Under the pieces are notes generated by a model, which was not told the DNA's origin, ran no database searches, and worked only from the letters and a program-made list of their open reading frames with translations. Both the position numbers and the translations under genes were made by a program. This document shows, one piece after another, positions 41,045-50,953 of a stretch of DNA of 64,000 bases. This stretch comes from Limnephilus marmoratus (taxonomy: Eukaryota; Arthropoda; Insecta; Trichoptera; Limnephilidae): positions 50,703,117-50,767,116 of the forward strand of contig OU862912.1 in the NCBI GenBank assembly GCA_917880885.1, written 5' to 3'. Every line of letters starts with the position of its first letter. The first letter of the stretch is position 1.

Positions 41045-41700
41045 TGTGACGTTCAATACTTACTTGTAATTCATTCCCTCCAAACCTGGTCATCCATCCA
41101 TGAATAGTATAAATAATCACATACAAAGCCAGCAAGCAAGCAATGAGGTTAGGTAGCAATAATAAGTAGGTATGTGAACAATGTATAATTTATTGTAAAA
41201 AACAAACCCTGCCCTTGGAACATATTATAATGATTCGCTATGAGACTCTAAGTTAAACAACAGAATTAATCATCAGGGGTGACTGGTTACGATGTATCGT
41301 ACCCAGCTGTAAATGTTAAAAGTTTCTCGACACGTGTCAATAAGAAAGAAATTATATTGTAACGACATAAGAAAATTACTGATGGGCGCCTGTGACGTAA
41401 AACGTAACATATTTATGAATCAGTAATCCCTAAAAATAATCTATAAAGCACAATCTCGATCTGTTAAAAATATAAGTAATTTAAATCTCACTTCTCGTGA
41501 TCCAAAATGTCTTGAGTCCAGCCATACAACAGCCCGTCACACAAAAACACCTGCTCGATCTGTGGTACTCCCGTCAACTGAAGCGCCCGAACTTTTTCCG
41601 AAGCATCTTGAAACATCTGCCGCCCCTTCGGAGTGCAATGCTGCCAACCAAATCATGCGAAATTTGCGAATCGCTCACGACGCTAGCAGCAAATGTTACA
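41045..41700 (-). repeat. Gypsy 3' LTR
   Basis: The LTR is 656 bp, TG...CA. The short ORFs inside (for example 41497 onward) are the same in the 5' LTR, showing very high identity. Confidence 0.93.
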
Positions 41701-41702
41701 TT

Positions 41703-44179
41703 ACCCCTCCACCAAGAAGAAAATATTTCCTCCTGGAAATCAAGTGGTCCATGTGTCACTTCCTGAAGAGAACTGCATACTATGTGAGCCTTGGTCGTAA
41801 ATGTTAGTCATGGAAGATGCCAAAATATAAGGATTGTCAGCCGGAAGGATCCTGGTGATAGAAGTACTCCCAATCCATATAATGTACCTCATGGAAGAAG
41901 CGGTGACCACCGTACTGCAATACTGAAGCCATGACATAATGCGATGAACAGAAAGACGCATCAATCTATGCAGCTTCTCTCCAATTATGATGCATTCAAT
42001 AACTGATGACCCAAGATGGCCCAAGGTAGAGATGAAATATCTGGTCCGGAATCTCAAATTCAGCTTCTTTTGCTATTAATTTCTTCCAAAACTGATGACC
42101 CAAGATGGCCCAAGGTAGCGATGAAACATTTGGTCTGAAATCTCAAATTCAGCGTCTTCTGATATTACTTTCTTCCAAAACTGATGACCCAAGATGGCCC
42201 AAGGTAGCGATGAAACATTTGGTCTGAAATCTCAAATTCAGCGTCTTCTGATATTACTTTCTTCCAAAACTGATGACCCAAGATGGCCCAAGGTAGCGAT
42301 GAAACATTTGGTCTGAAATCTCAAATTCAGCGTCTTCTGATATTTCTTTCTTCCAAAACTGATGACCCAAGATGGCCCAAGGTAGCGATGAAACATCTCA
42401 AATTGGAGCAGACGAAAGTCATTAAGTGAGGTTCTGTGTAGGTGATGAAATTTTTCCCGCGCTGCTAGCTCTGCCGTCCAAAAGAATGAAGATGTATTAT
42501 GATCAAGACTGCATCTTGTGTAAGCTGAAGAAGATCCTTGAGTGAGGTTCTGCATACATTGAAGAAATTTCCCCGTGCTGATGAGGGTTGACAATGCGAC
42601 GCTGAAGAGTATTCAGAAGTGAGATTTCTAACTAACCGCTCCACTAAAGCTTACATAATGTTACTGAGTAAAATTTGCATGAAAAAAAGCTAAGTTAAGT
42701 AAAGAATGAAATGTGCTTTACCTACTAAATGAAATGTTTCAAAAAAATTATTTGAAAAGGAAGTAAATAACTCTCATAGATGACCTGCAAGACTGAATAC
42801 CTAAATAACATTCTAAAGTTCAATTGAATGAGGAAGATATTACATAAAATACTGAAGTCCAAACACAAACATTTATTTTAAATCCTAGTTTGAAAAAAAC
42901 ACCCCTGACACCTGTTGATCAAAAAAATAAATAGCCGAGAATCAAACCATTAAACTTCAAGCAAGTAATGACCCCACTCACAGAATGAAGACCTCTGTCG
43001 AAAAAAGTTACCCAAATAGAAGATCCCAATAAAATTGGATGTGAACATGATTAATTCCCCTAGTTTTAGATAGCATATTTGTAATCAGCAAATAACTATA
43101 TGACAATAATTTATTGTAATAAATATGTAACTCTTTTAACAGAATTAGTATTTCTCACATTTGACAGGGTGTTCAAATTCGCTCGAGCTCTTAAGCGAAC
43201 TCCAACAACCAGTCGAATATGGAAATAAATTGAAGTAACAAACTAAGTTCAAAATCTTTAGTATAAATAGAGGATAAAATGCATCCAGAAATTGACCATG
43301 GAATTAAAAATTGTTTAACCAATATTGTAAAACAAAACAATTACAAAACCCTTTATAATAATCTTAAAACAAAAATCCACAGCGGAATTAACTTAATAAA
43401 TGTATTTATATTATGCTTACTCATCAAATATATGTACCGATGTTATGTATATCATAAACTAATAACTTAAGTATCATAGAATAGAACCTTAAGGAATATG
43501 TTCACTATTGCGTGTGAAAAACAACCATCACCATAACCAGAGTAAACAAATTGGAACAATGCCCATGCCATACGTTTCCTAAAACGATATGAAAAATAGA
43601 TAATTTTGAGCTTCTGAAGCTATAGCCTTTTTCATATAAATATATATATTTTTTTTCCCATGGAAATTATTCCAAAAGACACCAACATAATGTAAGTGAA
43701 ACAATAAGGTATTCTAGGTTTCTACACACTAATAGCAATAATGATACTACGCTAAACACCTCTATACATCCGCAAAAATACACAGTAAATAGTTCAATAA
43801 AAATTAAAATAAAAGGTTTTGAAAAACTATGTAAAAACGGTTTTGCTACAGGGAAACAAACCGAAATTACAAGTAAATTCAATGTATGAAAATGATGATC
43901 AGTCACTTTCACACGTTGAACTTCATATGCTTAAGTATACGCATTATACACTTGCAAAGTACAACACATACGTGTAATATCTGAAAACACAAACACTGAC
44001 AAGGACAATGCAATCAACGTGAGGACGTAAGGATAAGTCACGTCACCACGCTGAATGATCCACATGCAATTGCTGGATATGCATGCAAATACTTAGAACA
44101 CATATATAACATTCAAATAAAATGACAAAGAAAATCTCTCAACGGAGATAAGAAAAACCCAACCCCTATTGAAATAACA
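41703..44179 (-). other. Gypsy internal region after integrase, no recognised gene
   Basis: Apart from the 89-bp repeats only short minus-strand ORFs occur, such as 43667-43912 (hydrophobic, FIELFTVYFCGCIEVFSVVS). I see no envelope-like gene. Confidence 0.5.
42001..42445. repeat. 89-bp tandem repeat, five copies, inside the Gypsy element
   Basis: AACTGATGACCCAAGATGG begins copies at 42001, 42090, 42179, 42268 and 42357, exactly 89 bp apart. Copies 2-4 are nearly identical. The minus frame repeats TKCFIATLGHLGSSV. Confidence 0.95.
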
Positions 44180-45049
44180 CTAACGATCAACTGGAGTTTC
44201 AGATTTAATAATGTCTTTTAAATGATAAATACCCAGTTTTTTGCCATTCATGTCAGCTAACTGATATGCTACTGGAGAAATTTTCCCAATAATCTTGCTC
44301 CTAATGAATTTAGGTGCCAATTTTGCTGAAAAGTGTTTACTTGCATCTGATAATACGAATGATCGCCTCCATACGGTTTCCCCAACCCTAAATTGAATAT
44401 CTCTACGACGCAAGTTGTAGTTCAGCTTGTTCCGTTCGTATGACTGCCTTAACGATGTCCGTACCTGTGAAAAAATGTCATTCAATTCTTCTAAACCTGA
44501 CGCCCAAGAGTCACGCTTAGCAAACGTAATTTCTTCAGCATTGAAATCAGTGCCTAAATAATCTTTTCCTGAAATGATGATCTCTCTGCCAAAGTTGAGA
44601 AAAAACGGAGTGTAACCTGTGACTTCATGGACTGCCGTGTTAATGGCTAACTCAATTTCTGGAAGATGATTCGCCCAGGTTCTGTGGTCAGATCCAACAT
44701 ACGAACCAAGCGCTGCTACCAAAACCTTGTTAACACGTTCCACAGGATTGTTCTGAGGATGATATCTGCAGTTATAAAACAGGTGACGAATATGAAACTT
44801 ATTGGCTAAAGCTTTCATATCACGTGAAATGTATTGAGGACCATTGTCCAACACAATGGTGTCCGGAACTCCAAACTTCAGGAAAATTTCATTCTCTAAA
44901 ATGGAAGCAATATTCAACCCAGTAGCCTTCCTCAGCGGGAACAGCCTCGTGTACTTAGAAAAGAAATCAGAAACTACCAAGAGATAAGTATAACCTTTCT
45001 TGTATGAACTCGGATAAGGCCCCACGTTGGGCGCCAATGTGACGTTCAA
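44180..45049 (-). CDS. Gypsy integrase fragment joined to the primer-binding site
   Basis: The frame runs through the primer site (LAPNVGPYPSS) straight into the integrase core: VVSDFFSKY, VLDNGPQY and NPVERVNKVL give a D,D35E triad. NTAVHEVTGYTPFFLNFGRE and a C-terminal GETVWRRSFVLS follow. The N-terminal HHCC zinc domain is absent and there is no ATG at the front, so normal translation as Gag-Pol is impossible. Integration would need enzymes from another element. Confidence 0.85.
   Translation of the reverse strand: MNVTLAPNVGPYPSSYKKGYTYLLVVSDFFSKYTRLFPLRKATGLNIASILENEIFLKFGVPDTIVLDNGPQYISRDMKALANKFHIRHLFYNCRYHPQNNPVERVNKVLVAALGSYVGSDHRTWANHLPEIELAINTAVHEVTGYTPFFLNFGREIIISGKDYLGTDFNAEEITFAKRDSWASGLEELNDIFSQVRTSLRQSYERNKLNYNLRRRDIQFRVGETVWRRSFVLSDASKHFSAKLAPKFIRSKIIGKISPVAYQLADMNGKKLGIYHLKDIIKSETPVDR
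45019..45036 (-). promoter_or_regulatory. tRNA-Lys primer-binding site
   Basis: TGGCGCCCAACGTGGGGC is the 18-nt complement of the 3' end of the tRNA-Lys type used by several retroelements. It lies one base from the 5' LTR. Confidence 0.85.
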
Positions 45050-45693
45050 TACTTACTTGTAATTCATTCCCTCCAAACCTGGTCATCCATCCATGAATAG
45101 TATAAATAATCACATACAAAGCCAGCAAGCAAGCAATGAGGTTAGGTAGCAATAATAAGTAGGTATGTGAACAATGTATAATTTATTGTAAAAAACAAAC
45201 CCTGCCCTTGGAACATATTATAATGATTCGCTATGAGACTCTAAGTTAAACAACAGAATTAATCATCAGGGGTGACTGGTTACGATGTATCGTACCCAGC
45301 TGTAAATGTTAAAAGTTTCTCGACACGTGTCAATAAGAAAGAAATTATATTGTAACGACATAAGAAAATTACTGATGGGCGCCTGTGACGTAAAACGTAA
45401 CATATTTATGAATCAGTAATCCCTAAAAATAATCTATAAAGCACAATCTCGATCTGTTAAAAATATAAGTAATTTAAATCTCACTTCTCGTGATCCAAAA
45501 TGTCTTGAGTCCAGCCATACAACAGCCCGTCACACAAAAACACCTGCTCGATCTGTGGTACTCCCGTCAACTGAAGCGCCCGAACTTTTTCCGAAGCATC
45601 TTGAAACATCTGCCGCCCCTTCGGAGTGCAATGCTGCCAACCAAATCATGCGAAATTTGCGAATCGCTCACGACGCTAGCAGCAAATGTTACA
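45038..45693 (-). repeat. Gypsy 5' LTR
   Basis: The LTR is 656 bp, equal in length to the 3' LTR. In element orientation it ends GTCACA, one base before the primer-binding site. Confidence 0.93.
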
Positions 45694-45820
45694 ATCTAAT
45701 GCTTTAAAAATGTTTGTGCCTTCCCACTTTTCAACCCCGCAAATCGCAACTGCTGTTACAATAACAAAAACACTTAATGCTCCTAAATAAACTTCTTAAA
45801 ATTATTATAATTTTTTTTAC

Positions 45821-46262
45821 ATTAGCTTCACCCAAGAGGCCCTAAGAAAAATAATTTCCTTCAGGGCCTACATCATCTTTGGGGATGCTAAGTGGAGGGT
45901 ATTTTTAGGGAAAGGAAGTTCTGGGAAGGAAAAAGGTATGAGGGATGGGTAGGAATCTGGGGATCAATGTGTTCAGGAGTGACGGACTTATGAATCCATC
46001 CCTCCCATTGCGATGGAGGCCGATGGATCGAGAGAGTCCGGCTGGGGAGATCTAGGTTAGGTCTCCCTCAACCAGTCTCTCCTGATCACCCACCAAGTGG
46101 GCAAACGCCTACCCGCCAAGACCAAGACAAACCTCACCCCATGAACCCGGGCATCACTGCTAAATCACCAAACTTAGCGAACCACTTGGGGTGACTTATG
46201 GCAAGGCAATCCAATAAATGGTTCCCGTGGCGGTGGTACCCATACCCGCCTGCCAAATGGCT
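45821..46262 (-). repeat. Dispersed repeat with LINE-like 3' hairpin tail
   Basis: The minus strand starts near TGCCAAATGG... and contains AAGTGGTTCGCTAAGTTTGG, GCCCGGGTTCATGGGGTGAG and a tail with GGCCCTGAAGGAAATTATTT and AGGGCC. The body has no RT sequence, so it looks like a SINE sharing a LINE tail. Confidence 0.7.
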
Positions 46263-47692
46263 AATAAAGGCATTGTAGGAATGAAACGCAATAACAATAA
46301 ATACATTTAAATTAAACACACAATTGCTATTTTAGTTTGATGCCGTAATAATTATTGTTATTACATTAAATTGAGGATGGTAATTATTTTATTGGGAAAC
46401 GTTAAACTATTAGCTCGTCTTTAAAATCCAATAAATTCCCCCGGTCATTAAATTCCACACCGTGTTATTATTATGACTGTGACTCACGTCAATTGTGATA
46501 ATATTATACGCTGAGTCAGTAAATTGATTAATTGCTTTTGGTAGTACCCACCCAAATTACTGTCGTGTACATATTATTTTACGAGGAAAATCTATCAACC
46601 GCTGAATATGTAAAATGACAGAAGTGTATTGTGGGCAGCAGTGTACTAAGCCCGTCAGAGGCTCGGAGCGGCAAAGCTGAACGAGACCCCCCTCCCCTAG
46701 TTTTTTATTCAGTTTACATGGGAATCTGGTCCTGGGGGGCCTCCAACGCCTCCATGTTCCCCGGATTAAATCCTAAACAAGGATTAAAGGAACCAGGACA
46801 CTGAAAAAAAATTGTAATTTTTTTTAAATTTCATTTTTTGAAAGATGCATTGGTTAAAAATGTTGTTAAGATGCATTTGTTAAAATTGATGGAGATACAG
46901 CTAGTTATACGAAACCGTTTTTAACAGTTTGTACTGTTGAATTATACTTCAGCAAAACTTTGATCGCCTTTTTCTCGAAACTAGTTGACAACATATTAGA
47001 AAAACTGTATGAATTTGAAACTGTAAACTGTTTGAAAATCCAGTCACTATGGCACCACGTAAATATTTTTTAATAAAGGGCCCCCTTCTATTTTTTTTTA
47101 TGAACGATGAAAATTTTCCATAAAAAAATCGAAAATAAAATTCGCTGGTCCGCCATTTTTTCTTTTTTGAAGTGAAATTTCTATAGCCCCGTTGTGATTC
47201 GGAATTCGGATGAAACGGAAATGACGCATACTCGACCTGCGAAGTATCAAACTCCTATCAAGGCTCCTATTGGTTGAGATTTAAAAGGGAAATGACGCTG
47301 GTCTGCGTTCATTACCGGCTTTTGACCTTACTTTTCAAGGCTCCTTGGTTGAGATTGTTTTGGTAAAGTTTCGCTTCTACCACGTGTTAACTGCACTCGA
47401 ATTTTTTTAGATGTCGAAACTCCCCTACGTAATGTCATAGACACTGGATTTTCGAACAGATTAAGACTTGGTGAATGCAAATCGGATAATAATGGAGGGT
47501 GGTCAAAAATCATACAATTCGTGTGATGTTATTTATGGTTGGCCCCTAATTAAGTATTTTGATAATATTGACAAAAAGGTTACTGTTCAGCCGTACATTT
47601 GCAGACCCGGAGTGCAGCTGATTTTCAGGAGGGCCTGTATATAAAATTTAAAAAAAATCAGGTTAAATTCAAATTAACTCAAATGAGATTCA
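46263..47692. other. Unclassified repeats, no gene
   Basis: The stretch 47200-47405 (GAAATGACGCTGGTCTGCG and TTTCGCTTCTACC) is also present at 63540-63780. A CAGTGTACTAAG...GGACACTG pair near 46638-46802 may be a small MITE. Otherwise nothing is recognised. Confidence 0.5.
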
Positions 47693-47921
47693 CAAAAAAA
47701 CAAACGCTACCGTCTAACTGTGCCAGTGTCATTTCATTCCTCTTTACAAAATTAATCATTTTATATAGATAATAGTTTTAAAATAGTATTGTAAATTAGT
47801 GTAATATAGTTTTTACTTGTATATTTGTTATCACTGTAAGTATTTGTGTTAATAATTGGTTCTTCGGAGCAGTTAAGGTAAGATTTTTTTTTTGATTTGT
47901 GTGCTGTAGATTTATTCGAAA

Positions 47922-49271
47922 ATGGATAAAGAAAAACCACCTGATCCCCCAGATGATGGTTTGCTATCTGAATCCTCGGGTGTTACAAAAAAATTGATCG
48001 CGGTTAATATTCCGGAGGCTTCGGACTTCGTAACGATTACGTCAAAAAAAAGTAAAATTGCTAAACCAGCAGATAATAGAAATGCAACAGATTTTGAACA
48101 GATACATCGAAAAACACCCTCCACGCAAAACGACTCCCTTCAAAATAATTCTGTTTTACAGGATGTAATTCCGTCCACTTCTTCCTCGATTTCAAATCTA
48201 AGTCCAGCAAGCCCTTCCACCACACCCGCCCCACTGGTAAACAATACTCCTTCACAAATGTCACGTCTGTATAATAATCTTGATAGACCTCTTTACATTA
48301 CACATGTGACTAAAATTTCAAAGGATGAAAAACAATCAAATTTATACGATGTGGACTTTGGACATTTTATGTTTAAAAATAAAATCCACCCTGTCTGGAA
48401 TGGAGTAAAATCCGTTGGGCGTAACCGTCTTTCTGTTGAATTCAAGACAGCGGCTGAGGCCAATAGCTTTGTAAAATCTGATGTTGCCAAAAAAAACTCG
48501 TACAACGTTTTCATACCTACATATCAGGTCACAAGGCTAGGTGTCACAAAAGGGATCCCACCGCACTGGTCGATAGAGGACATCCTGGAAAACATTACTG
48601 TTCCTCAAGGTTTCGGAAAAGTTTTAAAAGCGCGTCGTCTAAATTACAGGTTTAATACGGGAAACTCTGTAGAATGGAGACCCTCCCAATCCGTTGTCCT
48701 AACATTTGATAGCAAAGACCTTCCACAAAATGTTACTATGTTTAACGTCTCTCTACCAGTAGAGCTCTATGTGTTCCCAACTGTGCAGTGCTACAAGTGC
48801 TGCAGATTTGGACACACGAAGAACCTCTGCAGATCAGAACCCCGTTGCTTCAAGTGCAGTTCGTCCCATAGTGGTGATTCCTGTGATAAAACAGAGGAAA
48901 ATTATAAATGTTTAAACTGCTCCGGAACCCACATGTCCATCAGCAAAACTTGCCCTGAACTGTCAAGGCAGCGCAATATTAAACACACAATGGCCGAGAA
49001 GAGCATCTCTTATGCGGAAGCATCAAGAATGTTTAACAAATCCATTCCATCTTATTCTGAAGTAACTTCCAAAAATTCTAAAAAATCCACCCCTTCTCAA
49101 CCTTCTTCTTCTTCATTTAGAAAAACTGTTGAAAGGGTCGTGAAACCTAGAGTTCTAACAAAAAAAAATAATGCTAATCACGAATCCCTTCTGTGGTTGC
49201 CTAATGGACAACTTCCTTCCAGTTCAAATTTCAATTCTTACCCAAAGTCATCGAACAAAATTATAATATAG
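47922..49271 (+). CDS. LINE ORF1, Gag-like RNA-binding protein
   Basis: The 449-residue ORF is acidic and Ser/Pro-rich at the N-terminus (DKEKPPDPPDDG). It then has a globular RNA-binding region and three zinc knuckles, CYKCCRFGHTKNLC, CFKCSSSHSGDSC and CLNCSGTHMSISKTC, near residues 290-350. This is typical of non-LTR ORF1 proteins that coat their own RNA. The frame is intact. ORF2 starts 80 bp later. Confidence 0.9.
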   Translation: MDKEKPPDPPDDGLLSESSGVTKKLIAVNIPEASDFVTITSKKSKIAKPADNRNATDFEQIHRKTPSTQNDSLQNNSVLQDVIPSTSSSISNLSPASPSTTPAPLVNNTPSQMSRLYNNLDRPLYITHVTKISKDEKQSNLYDVDFGHFMFKNKIHPVWNGVKSVGRNRLSVEFKTAAEANSFVKSDVAKKNSYNVFIPTYQVTRLGVTKGIPPHWSIEDILENITVPQGFGKVLKARRLNYRFNTGNSVEWRPSQSVVLTFDSKDLPQNVTMFNVSLPVELYVFPTVQCYKCCRFGHTKNLCRSEPRCFKCSSSHSGDSCDKTEENYKCLNCSGTHMSISKTCPELSRQRNIKHTMAEKSISYAEASRMFNKSIPSYSEVTSKNSKKSTPSQPSSSSFRKTVERVVKPRVLTKKNNANHESLLWLPNGQLPSSSNFNSYPKSSNKIII

Positions 49272-49352
49272 ACCTTAACTCTACACTAATCACTTCATTT
49301 TTACATATTTTACAAACTTTAAATAAAAACAACATTCAAATACCGTCCCACG

Positions 49353-49925
49353 TTGCTAAACAAATTACTAATATTATCAACTCAACTAGAAATGGCTCCT
49401 CTGATGAGGATTCTTCAGTGGAATTGTCATAGTCTTAGAAATAAGACTGAAGAATTTTTAAACACATTACATTCAAACTCAATTGCAGTGGCTGCCATCT
49501 CGGAGACGTGGCTGGAACCGGATTCTGATTTCAGAGTCAGGGGATACCACTGTCTTCGAGACGACCGTCAAGATGGAAAGGGCGGCTCCGCTCTTTTCAT
49601 TAAAAAATCATTACCCTTCTCCCCTGTAGATGTAAAACCAATTGGTTGTCCTTTTCAAGTGACGGCCGCAAAGGTTTTTGACACTACAATAATTTCTTTG
49701 TATATATCACCATCTAATAAACCTTCTAAATCAATCCTGAAAGCTATGTTTTCCAAGATCACTACCCCTTCTCTTGTTCTGGGAGATTTCAATGCCCATC
49801 ACGGATTATGGGGAGCTCACAATTGTGACAGAATGGGCAGAGATATTGTTGATCTACTAGATGAACTAGACTTTTGTATTATCAATGATGGTTCTCCTAC
49901 TCGTCTTCAGGTGCCTGGTCAGTGA
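49353..49925 (+). pseudogene. LINE ORF2, endonuclease part 1
   Basis: The AP-type endonuclease begins ILQWNCHSLRNK, with ISETWLEP (catalytic Glu) and VLGDFNAHHGLWG. The frame ends at TGA (49923-49925) after RLQVPGQ. The same frame resumes seven bases later, so this is a single nonsense mutation inside the nuclease. Confidence 0.9.
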
Positions 49926-49931
49926 CCCAGC

Positions 49932-50816
49932 ATGGTTGATCTTACTATTTGCAATTCCAACATAGCTGCATCCCTGTTATGGAAGGTTTTGGATGACCCT
50001 CATGGGAGTGATCATTACCCCATCCTCATTGAATCCTCAAATATTTATCATTCCAACAAAAATGTCAAGTGCGGTAGTCGAAAACCAAGGTTCTTAACTG
50101 CCAGAGCCAACTGGAATGACTATTCAAATCATACAAAGTTCTCTGTGCAAAATCTGCCCTCTCCAACTACAGAAAATGTTGCGGAATGTTACGATTTATT
50201 TGTGTCTGCAGTCATTACGGCCGCAGAAAAATTTATCCCCATTAAAACGACACGTAACAAAGGGAAACCTCCCCCAGCTCCTTGGTGGGATTTTGAATGC
50301 TCAGACGCAGTAGATATGAGGAAAAAATATGCGAAAATTTATTCAACAAATATGAATATGGAGAACTTCCTTCAGTATAAACAAATTGAAGCTAAGACCA
50401 AACGTCTTCTAAAAAACAAAAAACGTCAAGGCTGGAAAAATTTTTGCTCATCATTATCTCCCGAAGTTCCTCTTTCAGTTGTTTGGAATTCAATTCGCAG
50501 GTTTAAGGGTTCTCACGTCCCAACGGTGACTCGACCACTCACTTCAGAGTGGGTGAAGGAATTTGCCGATAAACTAGCTCCTCAAACTGCAAGTAATTTT
50601 AATGAAACAGAATTCACATACTCATTTAAAACACGGGGTTGGATGGACACCCACTTCAACTTAACGGAACTTAGGGAGGTCTTAAACGATCTCACAGACT
50701 CATCCGCTGGTGTAGATGGAATTCCTTATAGCTTTATTAAAAACTGCGACATTACCACACTAAACTATTTTCTTTCAATTATAAATCTGATAAATTGTTC
50801 GAAACTGTCAAATTAG
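49932..50816 (+). pseudogene. LINE ORF2, endonuclease end to RT entry
   Basis: In the same frame it reads VDLTICNSN, DDPHGSDHYPILIES (the SDH catalytic motif), then the linker to SAGVDGIPYSFIKNC at the start of RT. It stops where the 162-bp insertion begins. Confidence 0.9.
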
Positions 50817-50953
50817 TATAAGCTTTCCCTGACGAAGGAACGTTTGTTCCGAAACCGGTCGGATTTGCGCATCAAATAAGTGGTTTATACAAAGTTAAAT
50901 TATTTCATTTTTCTATAATGGATAACCACAAAGTATTAGCTACATTCAAAAAT
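50792..50953 (+). mobile_element. 162-bp insertion in the LINE with hammerhead-like core
   Basis: ATAAATCTGAT occurs on both sides (50781-50791 and 50954-50964). The insert contains CTGACGA (50829-50835), GGAAC/GTTCC stem and GAAACC, a hammerhead-like core. The insert plus duplicate is 173 bp, which exactly accounts for the +2 shift between the two halves of ORF2. A short Penelope-type insertion is likely. Confidence 0.8.

Larger units (their letters stand above)
41045..45693 (-). mobile_element. Ty3/Gypsy LTR retrotransposon, internally deleted, 4.65 kb
   Basis: Two 656-bp LTRs (41045-41700 and 45038-45693), apparently identical over the parts compared, begin TGTAAC and end GTCACA. They are flanked by ATCT on both sides (41041-41044, 45694-45697), the 4-bp duplication normal for Gypsy. 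A tRNA-Lys-type primer site TGGCGCCCAACGTGGGGC lies at 45019-45036. A purine tract precedes the 3' LTR. Gag, protease, RT and RNase H are missing. Confidence 0.93.

Noticed and set aside
43667..43912. Hydrophobic ORF in the Gypsy element, possible envelope
   Set aside because: It is only 81 residues with no signal peptide, cleavage site or fusion-like motif that I can support.
48061..48514. Minus-strand ORFs across LINE ORF1
   Set aside because: They are shadows of the intact plus-strand ORF1 with clear zinc knuckles.
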